From Pseudomonadota bacterium (lineage in GTDB: Bacteria > Pseudomonadota > Alphaproteobacteria > Sphingomonadales > Sphingomonadaceae), in assembly GCA_020160755.1 (NCBI GenBank), contig JAIUPN010000012.1, positions 84,949-148,948 of the forward strand: a stretch of DNA of 64,000 nucleotides, in the 5' to 3' direction. Within the stretch, counting starts at the first letter, position 1; every line of letters begins with the position of its first letter. Below, piece by piece: positions 49,907-57,106 of this stretch. Under the pieces are notes generated by a model. The model was not told the origin of the DNA. It searched no databases and saw nothing but the letters and a program-made list of their open reading frames with translations. A program made the translations under genes and the position numbers.

Positions 49907-51156
49907 TTATAGGTGGTGAGCCCTTCGAGCGCGACCGGGCCGCGCGCGTGGAGGCGGCCCGTCGCGATGCCGATTTCGGCGCCGAGGCCGAATTCGCCGC
50001 CGTCGGCGAATTGCGTCGAGGCATTGTGCATGACGATCGCGCTGTCGACGCCCGACAGGAAACGCTCGGCGGCGGTGGCATCTTCGGTGACGATCGCGTC
50101 GGTGTGGCGGCTGGAATGCGCGTCGATATGCGCGAGTGCGCCCGCAAGGCCGTCGACCATCGCGATCGAGACGATCGCGTCGAGATATTCGCAGTCCCAG
50201 TCGCCGCTGCTCGCGGGTTCGACATGCGGGCTCAGCGCCGCGACACCCTTGTCGCCGCGCACTTCGCATCCCGCCGCGACCAGCGCGTCGACGATCGCAA
50301 GCGGTGCGGGGTAGGCGCGGTCGAGCAAGATCGTCTCGGTCGCGCCGCAGACGCCGGTGCGGCGCATCTTGGCGTTGACCGCGAGTTCGACGGCCTTCGC
50401 GGGGTCGGCGGCGCCGTCGATATAGAGGTGGTTGATGCCGTCGAGATGCGCGAGCACGGGAACGCGCGCCTCGTCCTGCACGCGCGCGACGAGGCCCTTG
50501 CCGCCACGCGGAATGATGATGTCGATCAGCCCCTGCGCGCGGAGCATGGCGCCGACCGCGGCGCGGTCCTGCGTCGGGACGAGTTGCACCGCATCGGCGG
50601 GCAGGCCGGCCTCGACCAGCCCCGCCGCAAACGCCGCGTGGATCGCGCGGTTCGAATGCACCGCCTCGCTGCCACCACGCAGGATCACCGCATTGCCCGA
50701 CATCAGCCCGAGCGCCGCCGCGTCGGCAGTCACATTCGGCCGGCTTTCATAGATGATGCCGACGACGCCCAGCGGCACACGCACGCGGGTCAGCACCAGG
50801 CCATTGGGGCGCTTCATGCGGTCGATCTCGGCGCCCGACGGATCGGGCAGCGCGGCGACCGCGTCGATCGCATCGGCGATCGCGGCGAGCCGGTCTTCGT
50901 CGAGCCGCAACCGGTCGAGCATCGCGCCCGACAGGCCGTTCCTCTTTCCGGCGGCCATATCCTCGGCATTGGCGGCCAATATGTCGGCACCGCGCGTGCG
51001 AATCTGTCCTGCGGCAGCGCGCAGTCCCGCGGCCTTGTCGGCCGTCGGCGTCAACGCGAGCCGCTTTGCGGCGGCGCGCGCGTGTGCACCCATCTCGGCG
51101 ATCAGGGCGGCGGCATCGCCGGGCATCGGCGGGGCGGTCAGGGCTTCGGCGTTCAT
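49870..51156 (-). CDS. proA: Gamma-glutamyl phosphate reductase
   Basis: 428 residues of the aldehyde dehydrogenase-like ProA family. Marks are VGIIYESRPNVTADAAAL, GNAVILRGGSEAVHSN, the catalytic Cys in RTGVCGATETIL, and IVTEDATAAERFLSGVDSA near the end. It reduces gamma-glutamyl phosphate to glutamate semialdehyde in proline synthesis. No proB is adjacent. It is the first gene of the leftward proA-nadD-rsfS-rlmH run. Confidence 0.96.
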   Translation of the reverse strand: MNAEALTAPPMPGDAAALIAEMGAHARAAAKRLALTPTADKAAGLRAAAGQIRTRGADILAANAEDMAAGKRNGLSGAMLDRLRLDEDRLAAIADAIDAVAALPDPSGAEIDRMKRPNGLVLTRVRVPLGVVGIIYESRPNVTADAAALGLMSGNAVILRGGSEAVHSNRAIHAAFAAGLVEAGLPADAVQLVPTQDRAAVGAMLRAQGLIDIIIPRGGKGLVARVQDEARVPVLAHLDGINHLYIDGAADPAKAVELAVNAKMRRTGVCGATETILLDRAYPAPLAIVDALVAAGCEVRGDKGVAALSPHVEPASSGDWDCEYLDAIVSIAMVDGLAGALAHIDAHSSRHTDAIVTEDATAAERFLSGVDSAIVMHNASTQFADGGEFGLGAEIGIATGRLHARGPVALEGLTTYKWLVRGTGQVRP

Positions 51157-51234
51157 CGCGCCGCCCTATCACGCTTTGCTCGGCGGACGAAAGTCCCGTT
51201 GCGCCGCTCCCCGCACCTCTTTAGGCAGGGCGCC

Positions 51235-52371
51235 ATGAGCGGGGATATCGAAGGCATCGGGGCGGCGGTGACCGCCGGTTTGGCAGGACATGCGGTCGAA
51301 CCGCGGCATGGTGGTCGCGGGGGCGGGACGCGCGCGGCGCATGGCGGCGCGCGCTGTCTCAACTGCGGCACCGTGCTTGCGGGCTCGCATTGCCATCATT
51401 GCGGACAGCGCGCCGACGTGCATCGCAGCTTCGGCGCGATCGGGCACGACCTCGTACACGCGATCTTCCATTTCGAAGGCAAGATCTGGAACACTTTGCC
51501 CTTGCTGAGCTGGCGGCCGGGCGACCTCACGCGGCGCTATATCCACGGCGAGCGCGCGCGCTTCATTTCGCCGCTCGCACTGTTCCTGTTCGCGGTCTTC
51601 CTGACCTATGCGGTGCTCGCCATCGTCGGCAGCGGCGGCAGCGTGGGTGAAGGGATCACCAAGGCCGCTGCCGAACAGACGCGCTCGAACGCACTCAAGG
51701 AAAGCTTTCACGAGGAAGCCGATCGCATCGATGTACGGCTGGCCGACAAGGGCTTGCCGGTCGCCGAGCGACGACTGCTGGAGGAGGAGCGCGAAACGCT
51801 CCGCAAGAGCGCCGACTATCTTGGCGTCGCCCGTCGCCTGAGCGACAAAGAGCGCCGCACGGGACCACCGGTGCTCGACGACCCCGCCAAGCAGATGATG
51901 ACGGGCGTCGAGTTCGTGTCGCGCACAAAGTTCAATACCGGGGTGCCGTTCATCGACCATGGGTTGGAAAAGGCGAACGCGAACCCCGCACTCATATTAT
52001 ACAAACTCCAGGCAAACGCCTACAAGTTCGCGTGGGCGCTGATCCCGCTGTCGTTGCCCTTCATGTGGCTGCTCTTTCCGTTCAGCCGCCGCTTTCACAC
52101 CTACGACCATTTCGTCTTCGTCACTTACTCGATCAGCTTCATGCTGCTCCTGTTCGTCGTCGTGCGCCTGCTCAACCTGACGATATTCGGCGACATCGCG
52201 ACAGCGTTCGCGATGCTCTATGTACCCTTCCACATGTATCGCCAGCTTCGCGGCGCCTATCGGTCTTCGCGATTCGGGGCGCTCGTGCGCACGAACCTGC
52301 TGCTCTTTTTCAGCCTCTTTTCGGTCATCACCTTCATGCTGCTGCTCGTCGCGCTCGGGGTGATGGGATAG
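51235..52371 (+). CDS. DUF3667 membrane protein with N-terminal zinc ribbon
   Basis: 378 residues from ATG 51235. A zinc ribbon CLNCGTVLAGSHCHHCGQ is followed by HDLVHAIFHFEGKIWNTL, characteristic of DUF3667, then hydrophobic spans starting FISPLALFLFAVFLTYAVL. A charged cytosolic or periplasmic loop of about 100 residues precedes three more C-terminal spans. The function is unknown. The longer open frame upstream is antisense to proA and is not coding. Confidence 0.85.
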   Translation: MSGDIEGIGAAVTAGLAGHAVEPRHGGRGGGTRAAHGGARCLNCGTVLAGSHCHHCGQRADVHRSFGAIGHDLVHAIFHFEGKIWNTLPLLSWRPGDLTRRYIHGERARFISPLALFLFAVFLTYAVLAIVGSGGSVGEGITKAAAEQTRSNALKESFHEEADRIDVRLADKGLPVAERRLLEEERETLRKSADYLGVARRLSDKERRTGPPVLDDPAKQMMTGVEFVSRTKFNTGVPFIDHGLEKANANPALILYKLQANAYKFAWALIPLSLPFMWLLFPFSRRFHTYDHFVFVTYSISFMLLLFVVVRLLNLTIFGDIATAFAMLYVPFHMYRQLRGAYRSSRFGALVRTNLLLFFSLFSVITFMLLLVALGVMG

Positions 52372-52427
52372 CGCGATAACGTAACAAAGACCGGGCACAG
52401 ACCCCGGCGAACAGAGGGAGACGCGCG

Positions 52428-54059
52428 ATGCACGAGCTTTGGGGCGAAATGGACCGGCGCCTGCTGATCAAGCTCGGCACCGCGGGGCTCGCGGCGCTGT
52501 CGCTGCCCGGCGCGGCGCGCGCGATGATGGCGCAGGGCTTTACCCACGGGGTCGCGAGCGGCGAGCCGGGGGCGAATTCGGTGCTGCTCTGGACGCGTTA
52601 CGCCGCGGCGAACGACACGGTGCTGACCGCCGAATTGTCCGAAAGCGCCGACTTCGCGCGGATCGCCGGGGGCGGCAGCGTCACCGCCGGCGGAGAACGC
52701 GATCATACGGCGAAGATCATGGTCGGCGGGCTCGAACCCGGGCGCTGGTATTATTATCGCTTCATCGCGCCCGACGGGACGAAGTCGGTCACCGGCCGCA
52801 CGCGCACGCTGCCCGCCGGGCCGACGAGCGCCTTCACCATGGCGCTCTTTTCCTGTTCGAACCTGCCGTTCGGCTGGTTCAACGCCTATGCCCACGCCGC
52901 GGCGCGGAACGACATCGACCTCGTCGCGCATGTCGGCGATTATCTCTATGAATATGGGGTCGGCGATTATCCGTCGCTCAAGGACAGGCTTCCCGGCCGC
53001 GATATCCAGCCGACCCACGAGATGGTGAGCCTCGCGGACTATCGCCTGCGTTACGCCGCCTATCGCAGCGATCCCGACCTCCAGCGGCTGCACCAGCTCT
53101 TCCCCGTGATCGCGCAGTGGGACGACCATGAATTCGCGAACGACGTCTGGAAGGGCGGCGCCCAAAACCACAATGAGGGCGAAGGCGAATGGCGCGTCCG
53201 CGAGGCGGCCGCCGAACGCGTGCACGGCGAGTGGATGCCCGTCGCGGATACACGCTGGCGCCATTATCAGGCGGGCGACCTCGCGACGATCTTTCTTCCC
53301 GAAACGCGGATCACCGCGCGCGACAAGGTTTTCGACCTCGGCGAGATATTGAAGGGGCAGCGCGACACCGCCGCGACGCTCAGGCAGTTCGCAGAGACCG
53401 GCTATCGCGATCCCGCGCGGCAGTTGATGGGCGTCAGCCAGGAAAGCTGGCTGTTCGACGGCTTTGCGCAATCGGTGAAGGCGGGCACGCGCTGGCAGGT
53501 CTGCGCGCAGCAGATCGTGATGGGGTCGCTGTTCACGCCGCCCGAATCGCGCGACTGGTTCGGCGCCGACCAGCCCGATTATGTGAAACGCCGCGTCGAG
53601 GTGTCGCAGCTTGCGGCCAAGGCGGGTCTGCCGCTCAACATGGACAGCTGGGATGGCTATCCGGCGGCGCGCGATCGCCTGCTCGGCGCGGCGCAGCGCG
53701 CCGACGCCGACCTCGTCACGCTGTCGGGCGACAGCCACAATGCCTGGGCGTTCGACCTGACGTACGACGGCCGCCCCGCCGGAATCGAGATTGCGGGACA
53801 TAGCGTCACCTCGCCGGGGTATGAGGCCTATACGCGCGGCATTTCGGATGCGGCGCGCGTATCGGCTCTGCGTACGGCGTCGCCGCAGCTCAAATGGGCA
53901 AACACCGCCGACCGCGGCTATGTGACGGTGCAGCTGACGCGCGACCGTGTGACCGCGAACTGGCACAATATGGAAACGATCCGCGCCCGCACGCCCGCGA
54001 TCAGGGATACGCACAGCATGACGGCGACACGCAGAAGGCGCAAATACGACGCTGTTTAA
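52428..54059 (+). CDS. phoD: PhoD-type alkaline phosphatase
   Basis: 543 residues with a probable Tat signal (MDRRLLIKLGTAGLAALSL). Metallophosphatase marks are HVGDYLYEYGVGDYPSL (Asp, Tyr), QWDDHEFANDVWKGGA with the D-D-H-E motif, and LSGDSHNAWAFDLTYDG. The N-terminal domain FTHGVASGEPGANSVLLWTR is the PhoD Fn3-like part. It hydrolyses phosphodiesters and phosphomonoesters outside the inner membrane. GAGGGAGA lies ahead of the ATG. No Pho box was recognised. Confidence 0.93.
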   Translation: MHELWGEMDRRLLIKLGTAGLAALSLPGAARAMMAQGFTHGVASGEPGANSVLLWTRYAAANDTVLTAELSESADFARIAGGGSVTAGGERDHTAKIMVGGLEPGRWYYYRFIAPDGTKSVTGRTRTLPAGPTSAFTMALFSCSNLPFGWFNAYAHAAARNDIDLVAHVGDYLYEYGVGDYPSLKDRLPGRDIQPTHEMVSLADYRLRYAAYRSDPDLQRLHQLFPVIAQWDDHEFANDVWKGGAQNHNEGEGEWRVREAAAERVHGEWMPVADTRWRHYQAGDLATIFLPETRITARDKVFDLGEILKGQRDTAATLRQFAETGYRDPARQLMGVSQESWLFDGFAQSVKAGTRWQVCAQQIVMGSLFTPPESRDWFGADQPDYVKRRVEVSQLAAKAGLPLNMDSWDGYPAARDRLLGAAQRADADLVTLSGDSHNAWAFDLTYDGRPAGIEIAGHSVTSPGYEAYTRGISDAARVSALRTASPQLKWANTADRGYVTVQLTRDRVTANWHNMETIRARTPAIRDTHSMTATRRRRKYDAV

Positions 54060-54066
54060 CGGGTGC

Positions 54067-54096
54067 TTGACATATTCATAACTAAATAGTTATGGG
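54067..54096 (+). promoter_or_regulatory. Promoter with ArsR-type operator in spacer
   Basis: TTGACA (54067-54072) is followed after 18 bases by TATGGG. Within the spacer lies CATAACTA-AA-TAGTTATG (54077-54094), a perfect 8+2+8 palindrome, the A+T-rich form expected for ArsR-family repressors. It lies 32-49 bases upstream of the regulator gene. Confidence 0.65.
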
Positions 54097-54125
54097 ATTA
54101 CCCATAGCCGCGGAGTTATGGATTA

Positions 54126-54449
54126 ATGCAATCGTCCCCCGACCTTCTCTTCAAGGCGCTCGCCGATCCCAGCCGGCGTGCGCTGTTCGAGCGGCTCTGC
54201 CTCGAAGGCGAGCAGACCGTCGGCGCGCTCACCGCGGGCGCAGGCATCTCGCAGCCCGCGGTGTCGAAGCATCTCGGCATTCTCAAGCAGGCGGGGCTGG
54301 TGCAGGGCCGCGACGAAGGCCGCCAGACGCATTATAGCGCGCAACAACGCGCGCTCGCGCCGCTCGTCGACTGGACGGGGCGCATGAACCGCTTCTGGGA
54401 AGCGCGGTTCGACGACCTCGAAGATTTGCTCAAAAGGATGGATCAATGA
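54126..54449 (+). CDS. ArsR family winged-helix repressor
   Basis: 107 residues. The fold is visible from LFKALADPSRRALFERLCL through ISQPAVSKHLGILKQAGLVQ to GRDEGRQTHYSAQQRALAPL, the ArsR recognition helix and wing. The ELCVCD metal motif is absent, so it probably senses something other than arsenite-type metals or is ligand-independent. It overlaps the SRPBCC gene (ATGA), a recurrent ArsR-SRPBCC pair, and likely controls the palindrome upstream. Confidence 0.92.
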   Translation: MQSSPDLLFKALADPSRRALFERLCLEGEQTVGALTAGAGISQPAVSKHLGILKQAGLVQGRDEGRQTHYSAQQRALAPLVDWTGRMNRFWEARFDDLEDLLKRMDQ

Positions 54450-54868
54450 CCGATACCGACGTGCGTAGCGTGACCGTGGAGCGCGAGATTCCGCACCCGC
54501 CCGAAAAAATCTGGCGCGCGCTGACGACGCGGCATCTGATCGAGGAGTGGCTGATGAAGAATGACTTCGGCCTCGACCTCGGCCACCGTTTCCAGCTGCG
54601 CGGCGACTGGGGCCATGTCGATTGCGAGATTCTCGAGGTCGAGCCCGGCCGCACGCTGTCCTACGCATGGAATCACCCCCACGACGATCCGGCCTATGCG
54701 CTGGAAAGCGTCGTCACCTTCACGCTCGAACCCACCGATGGCGGAACGCTGCTCCGCATGGAGCAGGTCGGTTTCCGCCCCGACCAGAAGCAGGCGTTCG
54801 GCGGCGCCAGGGGCGGCTGGAAGATCCATCTCGAAAATCTCGAAAAGGTCGTGGCCGGGCTCGATTGA
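54446..54868 (+). CDS. SRPBCC domain protein, AHSA1-like
   Basis: 140 residues of START-like fold. The opening VEREIPHPPEKIWRALTTRH is the AHSA1/CalC family start, and TLSYAWNHPHDDPAYALESV and GWKIHLENLEKVVAGLD follow the usual pattern. These proteins bind hydrophobic ligands. Coupling to an ArsR repressor suggests ligand-linked regulation, but the ligand is not known. Confidence 0.88.
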   Translation: MTDTDVRSVTVEREIPHPPEKIWRALTTRHLIEEWLMKNDFGLDLGHRFQLRGDWGHVDCEILEVEPGRTLSYAWNHPHDDPAYALESVVTFTLEPTDGGTLLRMEQVGFRPDQKQAFGGARGGWKIHLENLEKVVAGLD

Positions 54869-54883
54869 TCAAACAGGGAGAGA

Positions 54884-55102
54884 ATGATGAACTGGAGTTT
54901 GTGGATCCGGCAGTTTCACCGCTGGGTATCGATCCTGTTTTCGGCGATCGTGCTTGCGATTTTCGTGATGCTCGGAGCGGGGCAGGAGCCCGCCCAGTGG
55001 GTCTATTACCTGCCGTTGCCGCCACTCTTCCTGTTGATATTCTCCGGCCTCTACATGTTCTTCAGGCCGTATTTCAGGAAGCGCGGCGGCGCGGCGGGCT
55101 GA
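54884..55102 (+). CDS. Small membrane protein, 72 aa
   Basis: 72 residues starting MMNWSLWIRQFHRWVSILF (a second ATG at 54887 is equally possible). Two hydrophobic spans, SILFSAIVLAIFVMLGAG and WVYYLPLPPLFLLIFSGLYM, end in a basic tail. GGGAGAGA precedes the start. It resembles short PepSY-associated membrane proteins in its RQFHRW opening. It lies 15 bases after the SRPBCC gene and probably shares the ArsR-controlled transcript. Confidence 0.7.
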   Translation: MMNWSLWIRQFHRWVSILFSAIVLAIFVMLGAGQEPAQWVYYLPLPPLFLLIFSGLYMFFRPYFRKRGGAAG

Positions 55103-55106
55103 GCCC

Positions 55107-56030
55107 TCAGCTATAGGGCGGCGTATCCTCGAACTCGGCGAACCACGGATAGTCATTCGCGACGCTGACGGTGAAGTTTGCGGGACGCTTTTCGAGGAAG
55201 CTTGATACGCCCTCGGCGGCGTCGGCGCTGCGTCCGCGCGCAAAGATCGCGCGGCTGTCCCAGCGGTGTGCGCTCATCGGGTGCGGCGCGCCGAGCATCC
55301 GCCACAGCATATGGCGGGTGAGTGCGACCGACACCGGCGCGCTGTGATCGGTCAGCTCGCGCGCCTTGGCGATCGCGGCGTCGACCAGTTCGCCGGGGGC
55401 GTGGACCGACTGCACGAGGCCCTTTTCATGCGCCTCGGCGGCGTCGATCAGCCGCCCCGAATAGCACCAGTCGACCGCGTTCTGGATGCCGACCAGCCGC
55501 GGCAGGAACCAGCTCGACGCGGCTTCGGGCACGATCCCGCGGCGCGCGAAGACGAAGCCGTAGCGCGCGGTGTCGCTCGCGAGCCGCGCGTCCATCGACA
55601 GCGTCATCGTCGCGCCGATGCCGACCGCGGCGCCGTTGATCGCCCCCAAAACCGGCTTTTTGCAGTCGAAGATGCGCATCGACACGCGCCCGCCCGAATC
55701 GCGGATCAGCGGGTGCGACCAGTCGATCGTGCCGTCCTCGGCGACCGGGCTCGCCGACAGGCCATCGGGCAGGATCGCCTGCTTGTCGGTGCGCTTGTCA
55801 TAATCGAAGGTCGCCGCGCCCTGACCGAGGTCGGCGCCCGCACAATAGGCGCGGTCACCCGATCCGGTGAAGATCACCGCGCGCACGCCATCGTCGGCGT
55901 CGCACTCGTCGAGCGCGGCAACGATCTCCAGCATCATTTCGGTGGTAAAGGCGTTCATCCGGTCGGGGCGGTGCAGCGTCAGCAGCGCGATGCCTTCATG
56001 CTTGTCGAGGCGAATCTGGTCGAAGCTCAT
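55107..56030 (-). CDS. Enoyl-CoA hydratase/isomerase family protein
   Basis: 307 residues, longer than the usual 260. Crotonase-fold marks are ALLTLHRPDRMNAFTTEM, the oxyanion loop AYCAGADLGQGA, and the helix VGIGATMTLSMDARLASD with ARRGIVPEAASSWFLPRLVG carrying the Glu position. It acts in fatty-acid or branched-chain acyl-CoA degradation. An ACGT-AA-ACGT type element 60-75 bases upstream hints at a MerR-type regulator of acyl-CoA catabolism. Confidence 0.92.
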   Translation of the reverse strand: MSFDQIRLDKHEGIALLTLHRPDRMNAFTTEMMLEIVAALDECDADDGVRAVIFTGSGDRAYCAGADLGQGAATFDYDKRTDKQAILPDGLSASPVAEDGTIDWSHPLIRDSGGRVSMRIFDCKKPVLGAINGAAVGIGATMTLSMDARLASDTARYGFVFARRGIVPEAASSWFLPRLVGIQNAVDWCYSGRLIDAAEAHEKGLVQSVHAPGELVDAAIAKARELTDHSAPVSVALTRHMLWRMLGAPHPMSAHRWDSRAIFARGRSADAAEGVSSFLEKRPANFTVSVANDYPWFAEFEDTPPYS

Positions 56031-56089
56031 CTGTCTCTCCCTTGGTTATCAGCATCGTTGCAAGCGATGGCGGGGAGCGCAAGCGCTAG

Positions 56090-56105
56090 TTGACGTAAAC
56101 GTAAG
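56090..56105. promoter_or_regulatory. LiuR-like ACGT-AA-ACGT element
   Basis: TTGACGTAAACGTAAG carries two ACGT half-sites separated by AA, imperfectly symmetric. It resembles MerR-family (LiuR-type) operators that I recall ahead of acyl-CoA degradation genes in proteobacteria. It lies upstream of the enoyl-CoA hydratase gene. No regulator gene is in the window. Confidence 0.4.
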
Positions 56106-56239
56106 GCGAGGGGTGTCATGGCGGGGATGACGCGCCCGACCTTTGTCGCTATAGGCGCCCCATCGCCCCGGCGGCGCGCCTCCTGCTGAGTCGCTTTGCC
56201 GGGGTCATTCATTTGGTTCCGGCAGAAAGTTTGAACGCC

Positions 56240-57019
56240 ATGTCCCGTCGCCGCCAGATCTACGAAGGCAAAGCGAAGATCCTGTACGAAGGCCCCGAAC
56301 CGGGCACGCTGATCCAGTATTTCAAGGACGACGCGACCGCGTTCAACGCCCAGAAAAAGGGCACGATCAGCGGCAAGGGCGTGCTCAACAACCGCATTTC
56401 GGAGCATGTCTTCACGCTGCTCGGCAACATCGGCGTGCCGACGCATTTCATCCGTCGCCTCAACATGCGCGAACAGCTGATCCGGCAGGTCGAGATCGTG
56501 CCGATCGAAGTGATCGTGCGCAACGTCGCCGCGGGCACGCTGTCGAAGCGCCTCGGGATCGAGGAGGGGACGCAGCTTCCCCGCACCTTGATCGAATATT
56601 GCTACAAGGACGACGCGCTCGGCGATCCGCTCGTCGCCGAGGAGCATATCGCCTGCTTCAACTGGTGCAGCCAGGACGAGCTTCACGACATTCAGGACAT
56701 GGCGATCCGCATCAACGACTTCATGTCGGGCATGTTCGCCGCGGTCGGCATCCGCCTCGTCGACTTCAAGCTTGAGTTTGGCCGCCTGTATGAAGGCGAT
56801 TTCAGCCGCATCATCCTCGCCGACGAGATCAGCCCCGACGGCTGCCGCCTGTGGGACATGACGACGAACGAAAAGCTCGACAAGGACCGCTTCCGCCGTG
56901 ACCTCGGCGGCGAAGTCGAGGCCTATCAGGAAGTCGCGCGCCGGCTCGGCCTGCTCCCCGAGGGCAGCGAAAATGCCGTTCTCGATCTCGAAAGCCACCG
57001 CAAGAAAAAGGGCAGCTAA
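56240..57019 (+). CDS. purC: Phosphoribosylaminoimidazole-succinocarboxamide synthase
   Basis: 259 residues from ATG 56240 (MSRRRQIYEGKAKILYEGPE). SAICAR synthetase motifs include YFKDDATAFNAQKKGTISGK, EVIVRNVAAGTLSKRLG, LVDFKLEFGRL and LADEISPDGCRLWD, with Mg-ATP and aspartate-binding residues. It adds aspartate to CAIR in purine synthesis. An upstream TTG at 56213 is in frame but less likely. It is followed by two related hairpins. Confidence 0.97.
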   Translation: MSRRRQIYEGKAKILYEGPEPGTLIQYFKDDATAFNAQKKGTISGKGVLNNRISEHVFTLLGNIGVPTHFIRRLNMREQLIRQVEIVPIEVIVRNVAAGTLSKRLGIEEGTQLPRTLIEYCYKDDALGDPLVAEEHIACFNWCSQDELHDIQDMAIRINDFMSGMFAAVGIRLVDFKLEFGRLYEGDFSRIILADEISPDGCRLWDMTTNEKLDKDRFRRDLGGEVEAYQEVARRLGLLPEGSENAVLDLESHRKKKGS

Positions 57020-57030
57020 GGCTCTATGCA

Positions 57031-57100
57031 CCCCGGCGAAAGCCGGGGCCTGGCAGAACGAAGATAGGAACCCCGGCTTTTGCCGGGGTTCTCATTTTTT
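57031..57100 (+). terminator. Double hairpin ending purC
   Basis: CCCCGGC-GAAA-GCCGGGG (57031-57048) and AACCCCGGC-TTTT-GCCGGGGTT (57069-57090) share the same stem with different tetraloops. The second is followed by CTCATTTTTT, a rho-independent terminator. It also lies just beyond the lipoxygenase stop (57107) on the other strand. Confidence 0.88.
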
Positions 57101-57106
57101 GCGCCT

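Noticed and set aside
49948..51234. Upstream extension of the DUF3667 frame
   Set aside because: This part is antisense to proA; the zinc-ribbon protein starts at the ATG at 51235.
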